Assembly: GCA_035995285.1 (NCBI GenBank)
Contig: DASYKO010000039.1
Span: 1 to 5,035 of the forward strand
Direction: 5' to 3'
Source of the DNA: UBA7672 sp035995285
GTDB lineage: Bacteria; Pseudomonadota; Alphaproteobacteria; Caulobacterales; Hyphomonadaceae
Length of the DNA: 5,035 nt
The notes below the pieces were generated by a model. It was not told the origin of the DNA, made no database searches, and saw only the letters and a list, made by a program, of their open reading frames with translations. This document shows, in pieces, positions 1-5,035 of the stretch. Each line of letters opens with the position of its first letter. Positions within the stretch are counted from its first letter, which is position 1. A program made the position numbers and the translations under genes.

Positions 1-893
<893 letters not shown>

Positions 894-938
894 AGGTTTG
901 ACACTGACGAAACCAAATCCGTAATGGAAATGGTCGCT

Positions 939-1014
939 GCAAAGCGTTTGCGTATATTTTGACGGGAAACCCGTTCTTATAAAACCTGACTCACGTCAGG
1001 CAGTATTTGAACTG
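939..1014 (-). repeat. Cluster of four short hairpins in the rrn leader
   Basis: Four perfect inverted repeats follow one another just upstream of 16S (plus-strand coordinates): CAGT-N6-ACTG at 1001-1014, CCTGAC-N4-GTCAGG at 985-1000, ACGGG-AAA-CCCGT at 962-974, and GCAAA-GCG-TTTGC at 939-951. In the transcribed minus strand the second has a GUGA loop, which fits the stable GNRA class. They could be processing signals or RNA structures that guide pre-16S folding. That function is inference; only the symmetry is seen. Confidence 0.6.
976..1000 (-). terminator. Terminator-like hairpin inside the rrn leader
   Basis: Read on the minus strand this is CCTGAC-GTGA-GTCAGG followed directly by TTTTATAAG. 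A 6-bp stem with a GNRA tetraloop and a short U-tract resembles a weak intrinsic terminator. It lies about 90 nt before mature 16S and downstream of the boxA-like site, so antiterminated rRNA polymerase would be expected to read through it. The stem is short and the U-tract is only four long, so it may instead be a processing hairpin. Confidence 0.3.
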
Positions 1015-1127
1015 GCTTTCCATAGATAAACGCAAACCGTCGATGTCGATGGGCTGCTTCCTGACCTTACGATCAGGGGCAAACCCGGCAAGCAACACCG
1101 CCGCCCGCGTTTCTCTTCCATTCACAA

Positions 1128-1136
1128 TGTCAAACA
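1128..1136 (-). promoter_or_regulatory. boxA-like antitermination site of the rrn leader
   Basis: The minus strand reads TGTTTGACATTGTGAAT, which aligns with the E. coli rrn boxA and following bases (TGCTCTTTAACAATTTAT). BoxA RNA is bound by NusB/S10 to build the antitermination complex on rRNA transcripts. It sits about 235 nt upstream of mature 16S and downstream of both predicted promoters, as required. The same TTGACA could be taken for a -35 box, but nothing like a -10 lies 16-18 bases downstream. Confidence 0.55.
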
Positions 1137-1219
1137 TCTACGGACAAAAGGTCTTGCGACCGGCTATCCGCCGCATCCGTCCTGACCTCGCGGCCAGCCC
1201 CGTTTGCGATGAGGCGCGG

Positions 1220-1249
1220 GGTATAAGCCCCGGCTCTCTTCCCCGTCAA
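1220..1249 (-). promoter_or_regulatory. Proximal rrn promoter (sigma-70 type)
   Basis: On the minus strand TTGACG (1249-1244) is followed after 17 or 18 bases by TTATAC/TATACC (1226-1220), a strong housekeeping promoter of the kind seen before alphaproteobacterial rrn operons. The discriminator CCGCGCC just downstream is GC-rich, typical of stringently controlled rRNA promoters. A-rich DNA (1250-1272, including a run of six A) sits at the position of an UP element. The predicted start is near 1213, giving a leader of about 320 nt. Confidence 0.75.
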
Positions 1250-1376
1250 CATCCTTTCTCGATCTTTTTTCAGTGGTCCACAGGACCCCAGAAAACCTCG
1301 AAAAAAAGTCGAACAGAACACACCGTCAGGCCCATTGCGGGGCCCGCTGGAAAAGCTCTGGTCGGCGGGAGGGCGG

Positions 1377-1405
1377 TATATACGCTCGTGATTCCGGCCA
1401 TGCAA
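1377..1405 (-). promoter_or_regulatory. Distal rrn promoter (sigma-70 type)
   Basis: On the minus strand TTGCAT (1405-1400) and TATATA (1382-1377) are separated by exactly 17 bases. The following CCGCCC is a GC-rich discriminator, and AT-rich DNA (about 1409-1424) precedes the -35. With the proximal promoter about 157 bp downstream this makes a tandem pair, a common rrn layout. The -35 is less consensus-like than that of the proximal promoter. A GAATC site (1390-1394), matching the GANTC target of the CcrM methylase, lies in the spacer. Confidence 0.6.
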
Positions 1406-1590
1406 GCCGAAAAAGGGTAAATTTGCGCGAATTCGGAGATTTCCACAGGCTCATCCAGCCTGCCAGACGAATGCCTTGAAATTCGAGCCGCTGATGGGCT
1501 TTTGCCTGCTGCAGGCAGAGCCAAATCGCCCTGCCCTCGCTACGGGCAGAGGGGCCTCCAGGCCTTTGAAATCAGGCCTTCCCGACGATA
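1406..1590. other. Intergenic region with inverted repeats, no gene
   Basis: No credible gene lies between the end of the CBS-domain gene and the distal rrn promoter. Three perfect inverted repeats are visible: TGCCTG-CTG-CAGGCA (1503-1517), CTGCCC-N7-GGGCAG (1531-1549) and AGGCCT-N8-AGGCCT (1560-1579). The last is closest to the stop codon of the CBS gene. None is followed by a T-run on the minus strand, so none is a canonical intrinsic terminator. They could still be factor-dependent terminator elements or 3'-end stabilising structures for the CBS mRNA. Confidence 0.5.
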
Positions 1591-2019
1591 CTACGGCTGA
1601 ATGTACGAGCGGATGGCCGCCACTTCGGCTGTCGCCTCGGCAATGCGCCACTTCACCAGGTCGCCGATCGAGACCACGCCCATCAGCCGGCCGCCATCGA
1701 CGACGGGCAGGTGGCGGATCCTCCGGTCGGTCATCCGGTCCATGGCGGCCTCGATCGTCTCGCGGGGCTTGGCCGTCACGACCTGGCGGGTCATGGCCTC
1801 GGAAACCAGGCTTTTCAGCGCCGCCGGACCGCCGCGCGCCACCGCGCGCACGATATCCCGCTCGGAGATCACCCCGATCAGCGCCCCGCCCTCATTCAGG
1901 ATCACCATCGCGCCGACCTTGCGCGAATCCAGCAGTTCGGCCGCTTCCCTGAGCGAGGCGGATTCCGCCACCGAATAGACCGTCCCGCCCTTCTCGCGCA
2001 GAATCTGCTCTAGGATCAT
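1591..2019 (-). CDS. Tandem CBS-domain protein
   Basis: This is a small stand-alone protein of 142 residues made almost entirely of two CBS domains, which pair into a Bateman module. CBS1 covers about residues 1-65, with the motif GVISERD at 49-55. CBS2 covers about 70-125, with GVVSIGD at 114-120. A helical tail ends in YIQP. Such modules usually bind adenine nucleotides (AMP, ATP, SAM or NAD) and act as energy or ligand sensors. No catalytic domain, signal peptide or membrane segment is seen, so it is probably a cytosolic regulator with an unknown partner. The ATG at 2019 is chosen because GGGAGG lies 8 bases upstream and the domain begins there. The frame stays open another 88 codons upstream, but that part shows no CBS similarity and looks like non-coding DNA. 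The gene lies 139 bp downstream of the oxidoreductase gene on the same strand and points toward the rRNA operon. Confidence 0.9.
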   Translation of the reverse strand: MILEQILREKGGTVYSVAESASLREAAELLDSRKVGAMVILNEGGALIGVISERDIVRAVARGGPAALKSLVSEAMTRQVVTAKPRETIEAAMDRMTDRRIRHLPVVDGGRLMGVVSIGDLVKWRIAEATAEVAAIRSYIQP

Positions 2020-2027
2020 AGGGTTAG

Positions 2028-2033
2028 CCTCCC
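2028..2033 (-). promoter_or_regulatory. Ribosome binding site of the CBS-domain gene
   Basis: GGGAGG on the minus strand, 8 bases before the ATG at 2019. It is the strongest Shine-Dalgarno match in the window and decides the start in favour of the 142-residue form. Confidence 0.8.
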
Positions 2034-2055
2034 AATCCGGCCCTCTGACTTGTGG

Positions 2056-2089
2056 CCCTGGAGACACAGGGTGCGGCTGCCTGCCGCAC
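2056..2089 (-). repeat. Two adjacent hairpins between oxidoreductase and CBS genes
   Basis: GTGCGGC-TGCCT-GCCGCAC (2071-2089) is a perfect 7-bp stem with a 5-nt loop. CCCTG-GAGACA-CAGGG (2056-2071) is an adjacent stem sharing one base with it, so the two could be alternative or stacked structures. They lie in the 139-bp gap, 37 bases or more upstream of the CBS start codon. No T-run follows, so a classic terminator is unlikely. A 5'-UTR structure or RNA processing site between co-transcribed genes is possible. Confidence 0.45.
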
Positions 2090-2158
2090 ATTTCAAGTGA
2101 ATACTTGCTGGAAGCGAAAGCCCCCGATTCTTCAAGGCAATGGGCGACGCCAGGAACT

Positions 2159-3400
2159 TCAGTCGCGGTCCAGGGCGAACAGCCCGGCGTCTGGATGAGA
2201 TCCGCCCTCGAGCTCCGCCGCCAGCACATCCGCCGCGATCGCGCTGAAGGTGATGCCGTTGCCGCCATAGCCGAAAGCCGCAAACGAACATGGCCGGCCG
2301 GGAAGCCGTCCGATCATCGGCAGCGAATCCTCCGTGGCGCCAAACACCCCGGACCACGCATACTCCGGCCTTACCCCCTCCAGCGCCGGACAGCGGCCCG
2401 CCAGCTTCGCCAGGATCGCGCGCACCTTCTCTTCCGTCTTGGCCTCGCGGACGTCTGCCTCTTCGAATTCACCATCCTCGCCGCCGGCGATGATCCGCCT
2501 GTCAGCCGTGGCGCGCATATAGAGATATGGATCAGCGGCTTCCCACACGACTGCATCGCTTGGCGCATCGCCCGGCCAGACGCTCGCCGCGACAGGCGCG
2601 GTCGCAAGCACCCAGGTCGAGACCAGCTCATGGCGCGCCGCCGGCACGAAGTCCGGCATCTCATAGCCATTGGCGAGCACCATGGCGCCTGCCCTCACGC
2701 TATCTCCCTCACGCGTCTCCACGGACACGCCTTCCAGCCCGGCATGGTAAACAGAAGCTGTCGCCGGCGAGAGGATGATGGCGCCACGCTGCACCGCCGC
2801 TGCGAGCAATCCACGCGCAAGCTTCACGGGATCCGCCTCGGCGGCGCCAGGCGAGACAAGAGCGCCCTCGCCGACAAACCCGCGCTGCGCCAGCTCACCC
2901 TCACCGAGAAAGCGCGTCTCTATCTCCATCGCCTCGCGCAGGCGCTGTTCTTCGCGCAAATCATGCGCATCCAGCCGGTCGCCCGCGAGATAGAGCGAAG
3001 GCCGCAAGGCGAAGTCGGCGTCGATTCCGAGTTCATTTACCAAACCGCCGATGCCGGGCACTGCGCGGCGGCACACAGAGGCGATGGTCTTGGCAGCCTC
3101 AAAGCCCAACCTGCCCTCGATCTCGAGCAGCGGCGCATCGAGCTCCCACAGCAGCAGCGCCGTCGACGCCGCGGTCGAGCCCGTCACCGGCCGTCGCCGG
3201 TCGATCAGCACGACGCGCCGGCCCATGCGCGTGAAGCGCTCAGCGAGGAACGCTCCAGTGACCCCCGCGCCGATGATGACGACGTCCGTGGTTAATGCCT
3301 GCGGCTCGCGCACGCGATCGCCACTCGGCTCATCGCTGCCAGCCTGCCAGACGCTTCTTCCAGTGCGCAGCTTCAGCGCGCCGTCATCCAGCCTGTCCAT
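2159..3400 (-). CDS. FAD-dependent oxidoreductase, DAO family
   Basis: A 413-residue flavoenzyme of the D-amino-acid oxidase-like (DAO, PF01266) fold, which oxidises amines, amino acids or related compounds. The FAD-binding Rossmann motif VVIIGAGVTGAFLAERF begins near residue 41, after about 38 leading residues, and the strand ending VVLID (63-67) supplies the acidic ribose-binding residue. STAASTALLLWELD (75-88) fits the flavin-proximal segment. The C-terminal part has ATEDSLPMIG (355-364) and the glycine-rich FAD-closing segment FGYGGNGITFSAIAA (376-390). The length is normal for the family and no signal peptide is seen, so it is probably cytosolic. The substrate cannot be read from sequence; resemblance to PuuB/OrdL-like enzymes is general. 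The start is uncertain: ATG at 3400 and an in-frame GTG at 3406 are both possible, and neither has a good Shine-Dalgarno. It is divergent from hfaA and upstream of the CBS gene. Confidence 0.9.
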   Translation of the reverse strand: MDRLDDGALKLRTGRSVWQAGSDEPSGDRVREPQALTTDVVIIGAGVTGAFLAERFTRMGRRVVLIDRRRPVTGSTAASTALLLWELDAPLLEIEGRLGFEAAKTIASVCRRAVPGIGGLVNELGIDADFALRPSLYLAGDRLDAHDLREEQRLREAMEIETRFLGEGELAQRGFVGEGALVSPGAAEADPVKLARGLLAAAVQRGAIILSPATASVYHAGLEGVSVETREGDSVRAGAMVLANGYEMPDFVPAARHELVSTWVLATAPVAASVWPGDAPSDAVVWEAADPYLYMRATADRRIIAGGEDGEFEEADVREAKTEEKVRAILAKLAGRCPALEGVRPEYAWSGVFGATEDSLPMIGRLPGRPCSFAAFGYGGNGITFSAIAADVLAAELEGGSHPDAGLFALDRD

Positions 3401-3482
3401 GTGCACCGCTTATCGGGAGACCCGCATTATTAACGCGCGAGCCCCGTGTCCCGTTGCGGGATGCATGTTCTGAGACGCACTC

Positions 3483-3501
3483 GCCGGATACGTGTTCCGG
3501 C
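3483..3501. repeat. Inverted repeat, candidate enhancer site for the hfaA promoter
   Basis: GCCGGA-TACGTGT-TCCGGC is a perfect 6-bp dyad with a 7-bp spacer. It lies about 103-121 bp upstream of the start predicted from the sigma-54 promoter, where bacterial enhancer-binding proteins usually bind. It is flanked by TTAAC at 3502. The binding role is inferred from position and symmetry; no specific regulator is recognised. It could equally be an RNA hairpin or chance symmetry in GC-rich DNA. Confidence 0.35.
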
Positions 3502-3577
3502 TTAACCCACAGGCCGGTTCTTAACGCCTCGCCGTTCGAGCGAGCTGAAAGCCCCGTATTCCCTGCCTGCACGTAAG

Positions 3578-3592
3578 TGGCACACCGGTTGC
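3578..3592 (+). promoter_or_regulatory. Sigma-54 (-24/-12) promoter of hfaA
   Basis: TGGCAC-ACCGG-TTGC followed by A matches the sigma-54 consensus TGGCAC-N5-TTGC at every defined position. The invariant GG (3579-3580) and GC (3591-3592) are exactly 10 bases apart. The predicted start is near 3604, leaving a 28-base leader before the hfaA ATG at 3632. Such promoters are inactive without an ATP-driven enhancer-binding protein, so hfaAB expression is probably switched by an activator. A dyad CGGTT-GCA-AACCG (3586-3598) overlaps the -12 element. Confidence 0.8.
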
Positions 3593-3631
3593 AAACCGTT
3601 GGTTCAACTCAACTCACGGGATGTCTGACCA

Positions 3632-4147
3632 ATGTCCTTCCAACGCTCGTCCTTCCAGAACCGGCAGCCCGGCGTCCTCGCCTCAGGCGCCATCGGCATC
3701 GCAACGGGACTTCTTGTTGTCGGCGGCATCGTGCTGCTCACGCAACTCCCCGCCAGCGCACAGCAGGCCGCCAACCCTGCCTACAGCCAGTCCGGCGACT
3801 TCGAGCGGCCCTTCGGCTTCTCCTACGGACAGGAAGCGCAGGGCTTCGACGCCAACACCCGCGATGCGAACGGAAACCGCCTCATCCTCGATGGCCGCAT
3901 CATGACCGGCATGGACGCCTCGACCTTCTCGACGGCCACCGCCTCCGCCTCTTCCTGGTCGCAAGCGATCTCAGGCGCAGGCTTCGGCGGCGCCTCGGTG
4001 CAGAACCAGGCGATCGGCAACCAGCTCAACGTCATCACCAACGGCTCCTACAACACGGTCATCGTCAACTCGACGCAGACCAACAATGGCAATCAGACGG
4101 CCACGTCCAACGGGTCGCTCAATGGAAAGATCGACCTCAATGACTAA
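3632..4147 (+). CDS. hfaA: Holdfast anchoring protein HfaA (curlin-like)
   Basis: A 171-residue secreted protein that, with HfaB and HfaD, attaches the polysaccharide holdfast adhesin to the cell envelope. The N-terminus has a polar stretch, a hydrophobic core (about 17-38) and ASA-QQ (41-45), a good signal-peptidase I site after residue 43. The mature part contains DANGNRLILDGRI (78-90) and, at 123-160, a stretch rich in Asn, Gln, Thr and Ser around QNQAIGNQLNVITNG and SYNTVIVNSTQTNNGNQTA. This resembles curlin repeats and is the most HfaA-like part. In Caulobacter HfaA forms stable, amyloid-like high-mass assemblies at the cell surface and needs HfaB for export. The ATG at 3632 has only a weak Shine-Dalgarno (GGGA ending at 3621), but it gives the complete signal peptide. 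Expression probably starts at the sigma-54 promoter upstream. hfaB overlaps the last 8 bases. The identification is by recognition of the family and is supported by the neighbour. Confidence 0.88.
   Translation: MSFQRSSFQNRQPGVLASGAIGIATGLLVVGGIVLLTQLPASAQQAANPAYSQSGDFERPFGFSYGQEAQGFDANTRDANGNRLILDGRIMTGMDASTFSTATASASSWSQAISGAGFGGASVQNQAIGNQLNVITNGSYNTVIVNSTQTNNGNQTATSNGSLNGKIDLND
4123..4128 (+). promoter_or_regulatory. Ribosome binding site of hfaB inside hfaA
   Basis: GGAAAG lies 11 bases before the hfaB ATG and within the end of hfaA. It is moderate in strength, so reinitiation by ribosomes ending hfaA translation at 4147 probably contributes. Confidence 0.45.
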
Positions 4148-5035
4148 GCGCCTCAAGCTCCTCGCCGCCGCTGCGGGCGCTCTTGCGCTCACCGGATGCA
4201 TCACGCCCTACGCGGGCTCCTCGGGCAACTACGCCTCGCCGATCGGCGACGCCCCCGTCACCGCCAACCCCACGCCCTACTCGGCGGCCCTCGTCTGCAT
4301 GGCCGATTACGCCCGCGCCTCGAACATCTCCGCACCCCGCATCGCGGTTGGCCGCGTGCTCGACTACACCGGCAAGGAAGACGTCGAAGGCGGCCGCAAG
4401 CTCACCCAGGGCGCGTCCCTGATGGCGATCTCCGCTTTCTCCAAGGCCGGCGTCCGCCAGGTCGAGCGCTTCGACACCTCCGTCGGCGAACTCGAACTCA
4501 AATACGCCAACAACAAGCTCATCGGCGCCGACACGGCTGACGGCAAGTCCCCCGACGGCGACTTCCGCCAGATCATGGCCGGATCGATCCCGGGCTCGGA
4601 CTACTACTTCATCGGCGGCATCACCGAGCTCAACTCCAACATCCGCTCGGCCGGCATCGACGCCTTCGTCGGCGACACCGACGCCCAGGACCTCAAGGGC
4701 CGCGCCGGCGCCAAGCTTTTCGTCATCAACGTCGGCGTCGACCTCCGTCTCGTCTCCACCAAGACGCTCGAAGTCGTGGACGTGATCTCCTACCAGAAGC
4801 AGGTGATCGGCCGCGAAGTCTCCGCCGGCGTGTTCGACTTCTTGAACGGCAACGTGTTCGACATCGGCATCGGCGAGCGTGCGATGGAGCCCCTGCAACT
4901 CGCGGTTCGCTCCACGATCGAACGCTCGGTCCTCGAAATGGTCGCCAACCTCTACGGCGTGCCGAACTCCGATCCCTGCGGCGCCCTCGCCAACGAGAAG
5001 CGCGACTATCGCACCGCCCAGTCGGTCACCGGCAC
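4140..5035 (+). CDS. hfaB: Holdfast anchoring lipoprotein HfaB, CsgG family (3' end outside window)
   Basis: At least 298 residues are present and the frame is open to the window end. HfaB is an outer-membrane lipoprotein of the CsgG family (PF03783). By analogy with CsgG it forms the pore that exports HfaA, and in Caulobacter it is needed for HfaA and HfaD stability and localisation. The N-terminus is a lipoprotein signal with positive residues (K3, R4, K6), a hydrophobic stretch and the lipobox LTGC, so the lipidated cysteine is C20. The CsgG-like body includes RIAVGRVLDYTGKED (67-81), SDYYFIGGITELN (153-165), a segment around GRAGAKLFVINVGVDLRLVS (187-206) likely to contribute pore strands, and VVDVISYQKQVIGREVSAGV (212-231). 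It ends with a helical region RSTIERSVLEMVANLYG (257-273). The ATG at 4140 overlaps the hfaA stop by 8 bases, indicating translational coupling. hfaD would be expected just downstream. Confidence 0.92.
   Translation, partial: MTKRLKLLAAAAGALALTGCITPYAGSSGNYASPIGDAPVTANPTPYSAALVCMADYARASNISAPRIAVGRVLDYTGKEDVEGGRKLTQGASLMAISAFSKAGVRQVERFDTSVGELELKYANNKLIGADTADGKSPDGDFRQIMAGSIPGSDYYFIGGITELNSNIRSAGIDAFVGDTDAQDLKGRAGAKLFVINVGVDLRLVSTKTLEVVDVISYQKQVIGREVSAGVFDFLNGNVFDIGIGERAMEPLQLAVRSTIERSVLEMVANLYGVPNSDPCGALANEKRDYRTAQSVTG

Larger units (their letters stand above)
894..1213 (-). promoter_or_regulatory. rRNA operon leader (pre-16S 5' external spacer)
   Basis: This stretch lies between the predicted start from the proximal rrn promoter (near 1213) and the mature 16S 5' end. 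It would be transcribed and then removed during 16S maturation. It contains a boxA-like antitermination site (1128-1136) and a run of small hairpins (939-1014). No convincing gene is present on either strand. The half of the RNase III processing stem that lies 3' of 16S is outside the window, so that stem cannot be checked here. The leader role is inferred from position and from general rrn architecture. Confidence 0.75.
3401..3631. promoter_or_regulatory. Divergent intergenic region between oxidoreductase and hfaA
   Basis: This 231-bp region holds the control signals for the hfa operon and presumably for the leftward oxidoreductase gene. Seen here are a sigma-54 promoter facing right (3578-3592), an inverted repeat GCCGGA-N7-TCCGGC (3483-3501), three TTAAC motifs (3430-3434, 3502-3506, 3521-3525), and small dyads CGGG-AGA-CCCG (3414-3424), CCCG-TTG-CGGG (3450-3460) and CTCG-N5-CGAG (3528-3540). 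No convincing sigma-70 promoter is seen for the leftward gene; a TTAATAAT stretch (RC of 3426-3433) lacks a matching -35. Confidence 0.6.

Noticed and set aside
976..984. TATAAG on the minus strand as a promoter -10 close to 16S
   Set aside because: No acceptable -35 lies 16-19 bases upstream, and the segment reads more naturally as the U-tract after a hairpin.
1112..1134. TTGACA on the minus strand read as a third rrn promoter -35 box
   Set aside because: No -10-like sequence occurs 16-18 bases downstream (the position holds ACGCGG). The boxA interpretation fits better.
1007..1420. Open frames on both strands in the rrn leader and promoter region
   Set aside because: They have no domain-like features and overlap the rrn promoters and boxA.
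2020..2283. Longer start for the CBS-domain protein (extra 88 residues)
   Set aside because: The extension runs over the end of the oxidoreductase gene and intergenic hairpins and has no domain similarity. A strong Shine-Dalgarno sits just before the internal ATG at 2019.
2105..3295. Long plus-strand open frame of 396 codons antisense to the oxidoreductase gene
   Set aside because: Its translation is Arg/His/Gln-rich with no recognisable domain. The minus strand encodes a full DAO-family protein with clear FAD motifs. High-GC codon bias explains the open antisense frame.
3621..3905. Plus-strand open frame starting at ATG 3621, just before hfaA
   Set aside because: It overlaps hfaA in another frame and yields a Ser/Pro/Arg-rich sequence without a signal peptide or motif. 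Only the frame from 3632 gives a coherent secreted protein.
4137..4898. Minus-strand open frame of 253 codons opposite hfaB
   Set aside because: The product is a low-complexity Asp/Val/Gly/Ala sequence, typical of the antisense of GC-rich genes, while the plus strand has a clear CsgG-family lipoprotein with lipobox and coupled start.

Overview
The window looks like a chromosomal segment from an alphaproteobacterium of the Caulobacterales/Hyphomonadaceae type. Four things point there: high G+C coding DNA, a 16S rRNA beginning with the alphaproteobacterial form CAACTTGAGAGTTTGATTC, a shortened 16S 5' half, and an hfaA-hfaB pair. The Hfa proteins anchor the adhesive holdfast to the cell and are characteristic of stalked and budding Caulobacterales. 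The genus cannot be fixed without a database search.

From left to right: bases 1-893 are the 5' part of a 16S rRNA gene on the minus strand, with the 3' part lying before base 1. Upstream of it (894-1405, still minus strand) is an rRNA operon control region. It holds two tandem promoter-like sequences with GC-rich discriminators, a boxA-like antitermination site, and four short hairpins just before the mature 16S. One of these hairpins resembles an intrinsic terminator. Bases 1406-1590 carry no gene, only inverted repeats.

Two minus-strand genes follow: a 142-residue protein with a pair of CBS domains (1591-2019), and upstream of it a DAO-family FAD-dependent oxidoreductase (2159-3400). They may be co-transcribed. 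A 231-bp divergent intergenic region (3401-3631) separates them from the plus-strand hfa operon.

On the plus strand, hfaA (3632-4147) encodes a secreted, Asn/Gln-rich, curlin-like protein. hfaB (4140-5035, cut by the window end) encodes a CsgG-family outer-membrane lipoprotein, the likely secretion pore. The two overlap by 8 bases. In Caulobacter a further gene, hfaD, follows and would lie beyond this window. Upstream of hfaA is a textbook sigma-54 (-24/-12) promoter, TGGCAC-N5-TTGC. An inverted repeat about 100-120 bp further upstream could bind an enhancer-binding protein. This implies activator-dependent, possibly cell-cycle-timed, expression of holdfast anchoring and is the most interesting regulatory signal in the window.
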